Below are positions 53,321 through 61,925 of a stretch of DNA of 64,000 nt, in pieces. Origin of the DNA: Thraustochytrium sp. TN22. Its lineage: Eukaryota; Sar; Bigyra; Thraustochytrida; Thraustochytriidae. The position numbers and the translations under genes are program-made. The notes under the pieces are model-generated. The model did no database searches and was not told the DNA's origin. It worked only from the letters and a program-made list of their open reading frames with translations. Numbering within the stretch: the first letter of the stretch is position 1; every line of letters begins with the position of its first letter. Location of the stretch: positions 62,001 to 126,000 of the forward strand of contig JABLUY010000071.1 in assembly GCA_013306675.1 (NCBI GenBank). The letters run 5' to 3'.

Positions 53321-55366
53321 ATGGGCGGGAAGGGGAACGGCGACGGCGAGGAGGCCAAGACCCCGAGCAAGGAGGAGGCCAAGGAGGAGTTCGCGCGGCA
53401 GCTGCGCGAGGACAAAGAGGCGGAGGCGGCCGCGGCGGAGGACGAGGAGCTGGAGCAGGAGCTGGAGGCGCGCGACTGGCCGACGCCGCGGTTCACGGCG
53501 CTGGCGAGTGTGGCCAAGGCGCTCTCGGAGGCGTGCCTGACGGTCTTCTTCAGCCGCGTGGAGGTGGTGAACCAGGAGAACATCCCGGATGAGGGCCCGG
53601 TGATCCTGTACGGCAACCACTTCAACCAGTTTGTGGACGGCATGTGCATGCTGCGCGCGGCCGGGCGGCCGGTGTCCTTCATCGTGGCCGAGAAGAGCAT
53701 GCACAAGCGGCTGATCGGGGACGTGGCGCGCATGATGGAGGCGGTGCCGGTGATCCGGCCGCAGGACCGCGCCAAGGACGGGCCAGGGCGCGTGACGAGC
53801 ATCGACCTCAAGGAGCGCACGCTGCGCGGCGAGGGCACGGCGTTCCAAAGCATCGAAAGGGGCTACATGATCACCATCAATGACGTGGGCCAGTTCGCCG
53901 TGGAGGCGGCCTCGTCCGACACGGAGCTTACCTTCAAGGAGCTGCCGGCGGACGAGGACCCGGACGTGGACGCGGTCAACAACGACGAGGCCGGCGTGCA
54001 GTACAAGATCACGCCGCGCATCCATCAGTCGGAGATGTTCGAGGGCGTGCACAAGGCGCTGGCGCGCGGCGGCTGCATCGGCATCTTCCCCGAGGGCGGC
54101 AGCCACGACCGCACCGAGCTGCTGCCGTTCAAGGTGGGCGTGGCCATCATGGCGCTCGGCGCGCGCGCGCAGGGCATCCCGGTGCGCCTCGTGCCGGTTG
54201 GCATGAACTACTTCTCGGGCCACGTCTTCCGCAGCAAGGTCTTCGTGGACTGCGGCCAGGAGATTCACATCTCTCAGCGCCTCGTGGACATGTACCAGGG
54301 CTCCAAGGAGGATCGCCGCAAGGCCTGCAGCGAGCTGCTGGACGCCATGCAGCAGGCGCTCGACTTCACCTGCCTCACGGCGCCGGACTTCGACACGCTC
54401 AAAGCCATGCGCACAGCGCGCCGCATGTACCAAAACAAGGTGCGCCTCAATGCCAAGGAGTACATCGACCTCAACCAGCGCTTCAACCATGCCTACCACG
54501 TCTGGAAGGACATGCCCGACTTCCAGGCCATCATGCAGGACGTCCGCGACTACCTTGAGTACTGTCGCGCGCAGGGCCTCACCGACAAGGAGGTGCGCGA
54601 CCTCGAGCCTCTCGGCAGCGTCAGCACGCTTCTCAACGCCGTGCAGGACACCTTGGTGACGCTCGCCATGGTCGGCTTCGTGCTGCCCGTCATCCTGCCG
54701 GGCGTGCTGCTCAACCTGCCCATCCCGCTGTACCTGCGCTACCGCATCCCCAAGGCCATGGAGGAGGCGCTGGCCAACTCCAGCGTCAAGATCAAGGCGC
54801 GCGACGTCGCCGCTTCGCAAGCCATCATGCTGGCCATCAAAATGGTGCCCACGCTGCACGTCTTTTACAGCGTGCTCTGGCTCATCTTCTTCAAGTTCGC
54901 CTGGCCTTTTCTGGAGAAGCACAACCACAACGCCTACATCGGCACCTTCCTCTCCAACGCGCGCTGGTTCCTCCCGCTCTGCTTCTTCTTCCTTGGGCCC
55001 TACTACTCCTTTTACATTTGCCCCTTGCTCGGCGAGAAGCTCGCGCGACGCTTGCGCCTGCTGCCGCGCTACCTGCTCTGCATCCGCGGCTTCTTCTCCA
55101 GCTCGCGCCGCAAGCCGGCCGAGCTCTTGCGCATCGAGCGCCAGAAGCTCGTCGTGCGCATCCAGAACTTCGTCGAGAACCACATCCGCGAGATTCCGGA
55201 TTGGTCCAAGTCCCGCATCATCAACCGCAACAAGGTCCTCAAGTCGCGCTCCGAGTCCGTGCGCAAACTCGCCAAGGGCGACCTCACCAGCGGCGTCCCG
55301 GTCTCCAGCCACTCGCTCCATGACGAGAAGCGCCACCTCGACCGCATGTCTTTTTCCTCTGACTGA
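53321..55366 (+). CDS. Glycerol-3-phosphate / DHAP acyltransferase (yeast Gpt2/Sct1 type)
   Basis: Predicted protein of 681 residues that makes lysophosphatidic acid, the first step of phospholipid and triacylglycerol synthesis, in the ER. The PlsC acyltransferase domain spans about 80-330. Block I is NHFNQFVD (His100), the H-x5-D form of yeast Sct1/Gpt2 instead of the common HxxxxD. FPEGGSHDRTELLPFKVGVA from 256 is block III, followed by block IV around IPVRLVPVGMNYF. Typically for this branch, a long insert (about 165-235) separates blocks, and hydrophobic helices occur late (about 445-475, 505-540 and 545-575). The N-terminus is a highly charged Glu/Lys-rich segment. The C-terminus has a Ser-rich tail (SHSLHDEKRHLDRMSFSSD), a plausible phosphorylation region as in the yeast enzymes. 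The ATG at 53321 is the first in frame. Confidence 0.93.
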   Translation: MGGKGNGDGEEAKTPSKEEAKEEFARQLREDKEAEAAAAEDEELEQELEARDWPTPRFTALASVAKALSEACLTVFFSRVEVVNQENIPDEGPVILYGNHFNQFVDGMCMLRAAGRPVSFIVAEKSMHKRLIGDVARMMEAVPVIRPQDRAKDGPGRVTSIDLKERTLRGEGTAFQSIERGYMITINDVGQFAVEAASSDTELTFKELPADEDPDVDAVNNDEAGVQYKITPRIHQSEMFEGVHKALARGGCIGIFPEGGSHDRTELLPFKVGVAIMALGARAQGIPVRLVPVGMNYFSGHVFRSKVFVDCGQEIHISQRLVDMYQGSKEDRRKACSELLDAMQQALDFTCLTAPDFDTLKAMRTARRMYQNKVRLNAKEYIDLNQRFNHAYHVWKDMPDFQAIMQDVRDYLEYCRAQGLTDKEVRDLEPLGSVSTLLNAVQDTLVTLAMVGFVLPVILPGVLLNLPIPLYLRYRIPKAMEEALANSSVKIKARDVAASQAIMLAIKMVPTLHVFYSVLWLIFFKFAWPFLEKHNHNAYIGTFLSNARWFLPLCFFFLGPYYSFYICPLLGEKLARRLRLLPRYLLCIRGFFSSSRRKPAELLRIERQKLVVRIQNFVENHIREIPDWSKSRIINRNKVLKSRSESVRKLAKGDLTSGVPVSSHSLHDEKRHLDRMSFSSD

Positions 55367-55515
55367 TCCGACTGACAATTGAGTGAGCTCTCCTCCTTTT
55401 TCTACTAACTACGACGAGCGAGCTAGCAGCCAGTAGTAAGGCATACACATCCCCCCCCCCCTCCCCGGCAGCAGCTCCAAGCCACGCACAGGCTCTCGCT
55501 TCCAACCCTTCCCCG

Positions 55516-55833
55516 TCACCACTTGCCGATTGGGCAGTGCAGGTGTTCGAAGAACGCCTTGGCCTGGATGTTGCAGCCGCACTCCGCGCAAAAGCTCGCG
55601 TAGCCCTGCACGAACTCGCGCGCGTGCTCGCATTTGCCGCACACCTCGAGGCGCTCCGCGAAGTCAAGCTCCGGCGCCGTCTTCCGCGCCTTGTCGCCCT
55701 TGCCCTCCTCGCCGCCGCCGCCGCCGCCGCCGCCGGCCCCGGACGCGGTCGTTAGCCGGCGAGCATGTCCGCCGCCGCCGCCTCCCGCGCCCTGCCGCCG
55801 CAGCGCCGCCGCCAGCGCCGCGCGCCGCAGCAT
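55516..55833 (-). CDS. Small CxxC/CxC protein, possibly mitochondrial
   Basis: Predicted protein of 105 residues. The N-terminus (MLRRAALAAALRRQ) is Arg/Ala-rich and amphipathic like a mitochondrial presequence. A Gly-rich linker follows (about 15-45), then a compact metal-site-like module at 65-105: CGKC, 13 residues, then CAECGC, and finally HCPIGKW at the very end. Cys65/Cys68 and Cys82/Cys85/Cys87 with Cys100 could bind zinc. The pattern C..C...C..CGC...K...CP.GKW is familiar from small uncharacterised zinc-ribbon-like proteins, notably of phage and bacterial origin; I do not know a function. It converges on the acyltransferase gene (stop codons 150 bases apart) and diverges from the trypsin gene, with 342 bases between start codons. 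Confidence 0.65.
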   Translation of the reverse strand: MLRRAALAAALRRQGAGGGGGGHARRLTTASGAGGGGGGGGEEGKGDKARKTAPELDFAERLEVCGKCEHAREFVQGYASFCAECGCNIQAKAFFEHLHCPIGKW

Positions 55834-56175
55834 GGTTCGAGGTCTGCGGCCTGCTGGATTGCTTCCTGCCTGTCGCGCGGAGACAAGATGGACATGGACA
55901 TGCCAACCACGTTGACGACCACAGGCGTGCACGTGCTCCCGCGCAGACCCCGAAGAGGAGTTCGTCCCTCGCGCGCCCCGGGCGAGCGGCGCGACGCCGG
56001 CCCGTCTCGGCTCCGGGCTCCCTCCGCGAGCGCGGCCGGGCTCCCGGGCTCGGCCCGGCGCCGCGCGGCCGGGGGGTGTCGTGCATCGGGTGCACCACCA
56101 CGTGGTCCGAGTCGCCGGCGTCCACCTCCACTCGCTCGAGCTGGACGTCAGTCAGCGAGACGCTGGACGGGCGCC
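55834..56175. other. Divergent intergenic region, CxxC protein / trypsin
   Basis: About 340 bases between divergent start codons. The trypsin frame is open throughout and has an in-frame ATG at 55765, but that start would overlap the other gene and bury the membrane anchor. No motif is recognised. Confidence 0.45.
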
Positions 56176-57069
56176 ATGGCAAGCAGGACGGCGAGGCGGC
56201 GAGCCAGAGCCAGAGCCAGAGCACCGACAAGGCCAGCTTTGGTCACGGCGGCGGTTCTAGGGGTGGTGGTGGTGGTGGTGACGGCGGTGCTCGCCGGCGT
56301 GGCGCGCGCACAGGAGACCACAGAGGCAGCCACGCCGCGCATCGTGGGCGGCACGACGAGCGAGACTGGCGCGTACCCGTGGATCGCCTCGCTGCAAGCG
56401 CTCGAGTACGGAAAGCGCCAGCACGTGTGCGGTGGCGTGCTGGTGCACGAGCGCTGGGTGCTGACGGCCAGGCATTGCTTCGTGGACAATGACATCGACC
56501 GCGTCTACCTGGACGTGAGATCGCTCTCGTCCAAGGGCAGCGCCGTGGAGAGGCGCGTCAAGCGCACCGTGGCGCACGCCGGCTACAACGACGACACGCT
56601 CAAGAACGACTTGCTGCTCATCGAGCTCAACAAGCCCGTGCCGCGGAAGCGGGCTACGCCGCCTTGCTTGAGCACGCGCAGGAAGCGCATGGAGCGCCGC
56701 TTCACGTCGGCCCTGGCGGCCGGCTGGGGCACAACCTCAGAGGCCTTCGGCGAGCCGACCGTGAATCGTCTCCAGGAGGTCACCTTGCCACTCGTCCAGA
56801 CCAAGGCCTGCAAGTGGGCTTACGGCAAGGACCGTGTGTTCGACTCCAATTTGTGTGCCGGCTTTGAGGAGGACGGCGTCGGCGACACGTGCACGGGTGA
56901 CTCTGGCGGTCCGCTCTTCGTGCTCACGAGCAGCGGCGCGCCATGCGTGATCGGGATCACGAGCTGGGGCGATCACTGCGCGCGCGGCGGCCTTTACGGC
57001 GTTTACATGCGCCTTTCCGCCTACACGTCGTGGATTCAAAAGACCATTGGGGCGTCCGTCAAGTGCTGA
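56176..57069 (+). CDS. Trypsin-like serine protease, membrane-anchored or secreted
   Basis: Predicted protein of 297 residues of the S1 family. After a very basic start (RTARRRARARARAPTR) comes a hydrophobic helix (about 22-45), acting as signal anchor or signal peptide. Activation would occur at R55/I56 (IVGG). The triad is His100 in LTARHC, Asp145 in NDLLLIEL and Ser243 in GDSGGP. Asp237, six residues before the serine, corresponds to trypsin Asp189, so cleavage after Arg/Lys is expected. GITSWGDHCARGGLYGVYMR and WIQKTI complete the fold. The usual TAAHC is TARHC here, which puts an Arg beside the catalytic His. In-frame ATG 55765 is rejected because it would bury the anchor 160 residues in. 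It may digest food externally or process surface proteins. Confidence 0.9.
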   Translation: MASRTARRRARARARAPTRPALVTAAVLGVVVVVVTAVLAGVARAQETTEAATPRIVGGTTSETGAYPWIASLQALEYGKRQHVCGGVLVHERWVLTARHCFVDNDIDRVYLDVRSLSSKGSAVERRVKRTVAHAGYNDDTLKNDLLLIELNKPVPRKRATPPCLSTRRKRMERRFTSALAAGWGTTSEAFGEPTVNRLQEVTLPLVQTKACKWAYGKDRVFDSNLCAGFEEDGVGDTCTGDSGGPLFVLTSSGAPCVIGITSWGDHCARGGLYGVYMRLSAYTSWIQKTIGASVKC

Positions 57070-57148
57070 GACCGAGGTAGTTGAAATGGAACAGAAAGCG
57101 AGCCAGCCCGCACATGGCTGGCGTAAATGATGCGATTTTTCTTGGGGC

Positions 57149-57162
57149 GGGGGGGGGGGGGG
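57149..57162 (+). repeat. Poly-G run
   Basis: Fourteen consecutive G, between the convergent trypsin and Prp40 genes. A run of about eleven C (near 55451-55462) marks the other convergent gene pair nearby. Both lengths may be affected by sequencing error. Confidence 0.8.
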
Positions 57163-57293
57163 CGCGGCAGCGCTTGTGGTCGTCGCTCACTCTTCTCGCG
57201 ATCGCCGTTCTTGCTTGCCCACGGCCGGTGGTGGGTTCGAACAAAGGAATCCTTTCCGCACTTTCCGCACTTGAAGCCAGTCAACATCACTTA

Positions 57294-59732
57294 TCAGGAT
57301 CTGCGGCGACGCTTACGGTCGTCGTCATAGTCACGGTCGCGATGATCGCGATCCCGGTCGCGGTCCCGGTCGCGGCCACCGCGGCTCTCGGACCGGTCAT
57401 GGCCCCGGGCGCTGCGGTCGTCGCCGCGGCTGCTTCGATCCTCGGCCTTGCGTTTCTTGGAAGCCTCAAAGTCGACCATGTAGGCGTCAAAGACCTCCTT
57501 GCGCAGCGCCTCGCTGTTGAGCTCCTCGAACTCGGGCTCGCGCTTGATGCGGTCGAGCGCCTCGCTATAGGGCATGCCGAGGTGCTTGGAGCGGAAGATG
57601 GTGTCCTTGAGCATGGCCTTGAAGTCGTCCATGCGGCGGCGCACCTTCTTGTCGGCGTCGGCTTGCAGGCGGCGAAATGCCGCGCGCTGCACCTGCTCCG
57701 GGAAAGTCTCCTCGACCTGGCGGCGCGCGTCCTCGCCGAGCTTCTCGACGAGGTCGCCAACGCTGGAGACCATCTTGTCGGCGCCGTCCCAGGGCAGCGT
57801 GGGGCAGACGCGCACGTGATTGGCCTTGAGGTCTCGCTTCATGACCTTGTAGGCGTCCTCGAGCTGATCGCGCAGGTCGTGAAGCACGTCCTTGGCATCG
57901 TCCGCGACGATGGTGATGGCGAGGTCGTCGAGCGCCTCGGCCGAGTCGCCCGGCGGGCCGTCAGGGCCCGGCGGCAGCGTCCTGGCGGCCTCGCGCAGCT
58001 CCTGGAAGCCCGGCGCCGCAGCTGCCTCGCGCGCAAAGTCAGCGTCGTCCTTGCGCAGCGTCTTGAAGCTCTCCGGCAGGCCGCCGCCCTCGGCGCCCTC
58101 GGCGCGCTCGAGCCTGGCGAGCATGCTGTCGTGGAACCAGGCGCGGAAGGAGGCCACCGGCGTCTTGAGGTCCGCCTCCTTGAGCGCCTCGACGGCGTCT
58201 GCCAGCTGGCGCTTGCGCTCCTTGCGCACGCGCAGGATAAAGTCGACGAGGTGGTCCGAGAGCTGCTTCTCGCTGAGCACGGAGAACTCCCGTAGTGCCC
58301 CGTCCTCCCCTTGCGGGTGCTCCTCGAGCCAGCCCAGCACGCTGGGCTTGAGGTCGACCCAGGCCGCTGTACCGTCCAGTGGCACCTTGTCCTGGGCCAG
58401 CAGCGCGTCGAGCGCCTTGTCGAGCGCCTCGGTCTCGGCGGCGCGACGCGCCTCGCGCGCCTCCTTCTCCTTGGCGTAGAGCCCATCGAGGAACTCCTGG
58501 ATGTCGCCCTCGCGCACGCCCCAGTCCCGGCGCGCCCAAGTGTCCATCTTGTCGGCGTGCTCGCTGCGCAGCTTGTCCAGCACGGCGCGCAGCGTGGACT
58601 GCCCGTCGACGGCGCCGGCGGCGGCCATGCCGTCCAGCAGCGCGCGCAGGTCGTCGCGCTGCGCGGCGAGGCGCTCCTTGTGCATGCGCGCGTTCTCCTC
58701 CTCCTTCCAGCGCGCGTAGTCGGCGAGCGCCTCGCGGCGGCGCGCCAGCCCGCGCAGCGCGTGGAAGCGCACGTCGTTGGCGATGCCGTAGGTGAGCGCC
58801 TCCGCCAGGTCCGTCGTGGGCGGCACCTTGCGCTCGCTGAGGAGATCCTGGAAGGCGCGACGCAGAGCGTCCGGGTCGGAGCGCGCCTCCTCGGGCAGCG
58901 ACCCGGCCACGGCGCCGGGAAAGGGGCCCGCCTCGGGCGGGGCGCGCAGGTCCGAGGCCAGGAGCGTGAAGTCGGGCCGGTCCGCGGCGGCCAGCACCTT
59001 GTTCACCTTGACCTCCTTGCGGCGGTCCGCGTCGGTCTGCGCGTCGCCCAGGCCTGCGTGGCACTCCTCCAGGGCGCGCCGCGCCGCGTTGTAGACGGCC
59101 AGACTGTCCATGTCCTTGGTGGGCGCGTCGCCGTCGCACAGCGCGCGCAGCCGCTCCTTGTACATGGTGAACTCCATGGGCTCCTCCCAGGTGGTCTCGT
59201 CGCTCTTGGCGTTATGATAGTACAGCTTGCCGTCCTGCGCGTACGCCTTCCACGGCGTGTGCGGCAGCTTGCGCTCCACGTGGCTCATGAGCGACAGCGG
59301 CTTCTCGTACGTGGACGCGCCCGTCATCTGGTTGTAGTAGTACACGCTGCCGTCCTCTGCGCGGTGCTCGGACCACCCGTCCGCCGCCACGCGCGGCCCG
59401 GCCGGCTGCGGTGGCGCCTGCGTCTGCGGAGGCGGCCGCTGCTGCTGCTGCTGCTGCTGCTCGCGTCCGCCCCAGCCGCGGTCGCGCGCGCCGCGCCATG
59501 CATCGCCACCGCCGCCGCCGCCGCCGCTGCCGCGCGCGCGCGCGTCGGCTGCGGGCCCCGCCGCCGCCGCCGCCGCCGCGGCGGCGGCGTCCTGGCGCTG
59601 CTGCTGCTCCTTGGCGGCGGCCGCCACGCCGGCCACGCCGCCGCCGCCGCCCGCGCCCGCCGCCGCTGGCGCCGCGCCGTCGCCGCGCGACATCCACGCG
59701 GGCATGACCATGCCGCGCCCGCGCCCCGCCAT
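57294..59732 (-). CDS. PRPF40: U1 snRNP splicing factor Prp40 (WW-FF protein)
   Basis: Predicted protein of 812 residues that bridges U1 snRNP at the 5' splice site to branch-point factors. Residues 1-115 are Gly/Ala/Gln/Pro-rich low complexity with a short polyQ. WW1 is about 118-144 (DGWSEHRAEDGSVYYYNQMT, with Tyr in place of the second Trp: STYEKP), and WW2 about 158-185 (TPWKAYAQDGKLYYHNAKSD, TTWEEP intact). FF-type helical domains follow between about 285 and 745, highly charged, with segments such as ALRRAFQDLLSERKVPP, LVDFILRVRKERKRQL and RRRMDDFKAMLKDTIF. The C-terminus (about 765-812) is an Arg/Asp/Ser-rich tail, as in many splicing factors. The missing Trp in WW1 may weaken proline-ligand binding. 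The ATG at 59732 is the first in frame. Confidence 0.95.
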   Translation of the reverse strand: MAGRGRGMVMPAWMSRGDGAAPAAAGAGGGGGVAGVAAAAKEQQQRQDAAAAAAAAAAGPAADARARGSGGGGGGGDAWRGARDRGWGGREQQQQQQQRPPPQTQAPPQPAGPRVAADGWSEHRAEDGSVYYYNQMTGASTYEKPLSLMSHVERKLPHTPWKAYAQDGKLYYHNAKSDETTWEEPMEFTMYKERLRALCDGDAPTKDMDSLAVYNAARRALEECHAGLGDAQTDADRRKEVKVNKVLAAADRPDFTLLASDLRAPPEAGPFPGAVAGSLPEEARSDPDALRRAFQDLLSERKVPPTTDLAEALTYGIANDVRFHALRGLARRREALADYARWKEEENARMHKERLAAQRDDLRALLDGMAAAGAVDGQSTLRAVLDKLRSEHADKMDTWARRDWGVREGDIQEFLDGLYAKEKEAREARRAAETEALDKALDALLAQDKVPLDGTAAWVDLKPSVLGWLEEHPQGEDGALREFSVLSEKQLSDHLVDFILRVRKERKRQLADAVEALKEADLKTPVASFRAWFHDSMLARLERAEGAEGGGLPESFKTLRKDDADFAREAAAAPGFQELREAARTLPPGPDGPPGDSAEALDDLAITIVADDAKDVLHDLRDQLEDAYKVMKRDLKANHVRVCPTLPWDGADKMVSSVGDLVEKLGEDARRQVEETFPEQVQRAAFRRLQADADKKVRRRMDDFKAMLKDTIFRSKHLGMPYSEALDRIKREPEFEELNSEALRKEVFDAYMVDFEASKKRKAEDRSSRGDDRSARGHDRSESRGGRDRDRDRDRDHRDRDYDDDRKRRRRS

Positions 59733-60055
59733 CGTGCCCCGCCGCGCCGCGCGCGCGCCGCCGCCGCCGCCGCGCCGCGCCGCGCGTCGGGCTCTGCCAC
59801 GCCAACCGCGGCCCTTCTCGCCGCCGCGCGCTCACGTCGATGCCATCCAATTCAGGCATGCATTCATTCATCCTTGGCCGCGCGCCGCGCAAGCCCTCCG
59901 GCGGCGGCGCGCGGCTCGAGGGGGCGCGCGGCGCGAGCACGCCGCCGCCGCCGCCGCCGCCGTCGCGCGCGCCGCCGCCGCTAGCTCGCAAGCCATGGCA
60001 GGCCATCGGCGCCGCCCGCGCCACATGCAGGCAGAACCCCAAGCCGCGCTCTCGC

Positions 60056-60086
<31 letters not shown>

Positions 60087-60470
60087 GCGCGGCGCGGCGC
60101 GGCGCGGGCGCGGCGAGCCCCGTGCGGCCCCGCGCGGCGCACAGCTGGCGCGGCGGCGCGGCGCGGCGCTGGATACGGGGTGCAGCGCAGCGCAGCGCAG
60201 CACAGCGCCGCGCTCTGCAAGGAGGCGCAGAACTGGGACGAGGAGGCCAGTCAGTCTCCGCGCGCGCGCGGGAGGGCGGCGGCAGCGGCGCGCGGGCGGC
60301 GGCTGTGCGGCCGTGCGGCGCGGGCTGCAGACTGCGAGCGTCGAAGCGCGCTGCGGCTGCGCTGCGCTGGACCTGGCCTCGCGCGGGCCGCCCGACAGAC
60401 ACTGCGCCGGCGCGGCGGCGGCGGAACTAGAAGAGCTGGAGGGGCAGAACTGCACAGGCGGAAGAGGAGC
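59733..60470. other. Divergent intergenic region, Prp40 / class 3 lipase
   Basis: About 740 bases, extremely GC-rich with GGC/CCG and GCGCAGC runs. Both start codons face outward, so it should be a CpG-rich bidirectional promoter. The lipase frame is open for 290 bases upstream of 60471 but has no ATG. No RNA gene is seen. Confidence 0.5.
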
Positions 60471-61520
60471 ATGGCGACCCGGGCGACCCGCGAGCGCGAG
60501 CCGCTGCTGCCGAGGCAGGGCCAGGCGGCGGCGAGCCGCGGGTGCCACGCAGTAGGCGCGCTGACGCTGCTGCTGGCAACGGCGCTGCTGTTCGTCGTAG
60601 CGGCGCGCAGCGGGCTGGCGAACGAGGCGCAGACCGCGCCGGCAAGCCAGGCGCCGGCGCCCAAGGTGCAGCACAAGGTGCGCGTGGCGCCAGAGTACAG
60701 TGAGGCGCACGCGCTGGAGATGGTGGCGTACGCGGCGGCAGTCTCGTGCAAGGACCGCACCATGATGCAGGCGTGGAATTGCACCATTTGCAGCCAGGGC
60801 GTCGACCCGGTGCCCGCGCCGCCGGCGCTCACGCAGGTTACCGTTGTCAAGGACCGTGAGGACATCAATCAGGGCCTCGTGGGCTACGATGCGGCCAACA
60901 AGCGCATCGTGGTCTCTTTCCGCGGATCGGTCGCCGCCGTGCAGTGGATTTTCGACCTCGACGTGACGCCCACGAGCAAGTACTGCGAGGGCTGCCTGGT
61001 GCACCAGGGCTTCTACCTCTCGTGGCAGGACCTGCGCTCCAGCATCGTGCAGCACCTACAGCGCATCGCCGACCGGGAGAACGTCCGGACCGTCTTCGTG
61101 ACTGGCCACAGCCTGGGTGCGGCGCTCGCGGTGCACGCGGGCCTGGACTTTGCCAGCCGCGGCTTCGCCGTGCAGGGGTACACGTTTGGCCAGCCGCGCG
61201 TCGGCAACAGACCCTTCGCCCTTTTCGCCAGCAAGCGCCTGCCGGCCTGGTTCCGCATCGTCAACTACCGCGACCCCATCGTGCAGGCGCCGCCGCTCAT
61301 CCCGGCTTTCTACTACCACATGGCCACGGAGGTCTTTTATCCGAACCCGGCGGAGCCCGGCGAGGCGCCTGGGCCCTACAAGGTCTGCAGCCGGACCGAG
61401 GGCGAGGACCCTGCGTGCCAGGACGCAGTCTGCGGCGGCTTTCGCCTCTGCATCGACGGCCAGTGGCACCTCAACTACCTCAACCTCCCTGGGATCACCA
61501 ACACCTCGCTGGTCTGCTAA
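60471..61520 (+). CDS. Class 3 lipase, secreted or membrane-anchored
   Basis: Predicted protein of 349 residues. A hydrophobic helix (about 27-44, TLLLATALLFVVAARSG) near the N-terminus, after a short basic region, is a signal peptide or anchor. The alpha/beta-hydrolase lipase_3 domain follows: IVVSFRGS for the oxyanion region, TGHSLGAALA with catalytic Ser214, GYTFGQPRVGN, NYRDPIVQAPP for the Asp, and HLNYLN near the end for the His. The layout is that of fungal and protist extracellular triacylglycerol lipases and feruloyl esterase-like enzymes. Cys-rich segments (CTIC, CEGC, CSRTEGEDPACQDAVCGGF) suggest disulfides, supporting a secretory route. It differs strongly from the DAG-lipase-like protein in this window. 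It probably serves external lipid digestion or vacuolar turnover. Confidence 0.9.
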   Translation: MATRATREREPLLPRQGQAAASRGCHAVGALTLLLATALLFVVAARSGLANEAQTAPASQAPAPKVQHKVRVAPEYSEAHALEMVAYAAAVSCKDRTMMQAWNCTICSQGVDPVPAPPALTQVTVVKDREDINQGLVGYDAANKRIVVSFRGSVAAVQWIFDLDVTPTSKYCEGCLVHQGFYLSWQDLRSSIVQHLQRIADRENVRTVFVTGHSLGAALAVHAGLDFASRGFAVQGYTFGQPRVGNRPFALFASKRLPAWFRIVNYRDPIVQAPPLIPAFYYHMATEVFYPNPAEPGEAPGPYKVCSRTEGEDPACQDAVCGGFRLCIDGQWHLNYLNLPGITNTSLVC

Positions 61521-61925
61521 CTCTCAGCTCGTTGCTGGCGAGCAAGACACGCGCCCAGACAGACAGACTTGCGAGCGACCTATCCTCCGAGTCAGCCTGT
61601 TTGGAGAGAAGCGATGCGCCGCCATGCCACGCAGGCGCAATCGGATGTGCGTCATCTGCAGCAGAAGACGTTTGCTTTTATTTATGAATGATGATGGCCT
61701 GACAGTGGTGATGAGAGAGAGCACCAGCACCGGCACGAGCTCCAGCCAGCACCAAAGAGCGTGGCGAGCGGCCATCCCAGGCTTGGACAATCACGACTTT
61801 GAACGCAGGCAGATCACCGAGCCGGAGCGAGTCTTCGATCTCCGCCAGTCGGCCCAACGTTGCGGCTCTCTCTCGTCTCGACGAGCTGGCGTCGTCCGGG
61901 CAGAGCCACAGGCGCCGGATGCGGC
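61521..61925. other. Intergenic, lipase to TMEM106-like gene
   Basis: About 400 bases, lower in GC than the flanks, with an AT-rich patch (about 61670-61700) that may hold the lipase 3' end signal. No gene is seen. The downstream frame is open from about 61860 but starts only at a TTG there. Confidence 0.45.

Noticed and set aside
53060-55378. 772-codon minus-strand frame over the acyltransferase
   Set aside because: The plus strand has the complete PlsC motif set. The antisense product is His/Val/Leu-rich with no recognisable fold.
57181-57260. Possible tRNA around GGGTTCGAAC
   Set aside because: The T-loop-like GTTCGAAC lacks a pairing T stem and there is no acceptor or anticodon stem at proper spacing.
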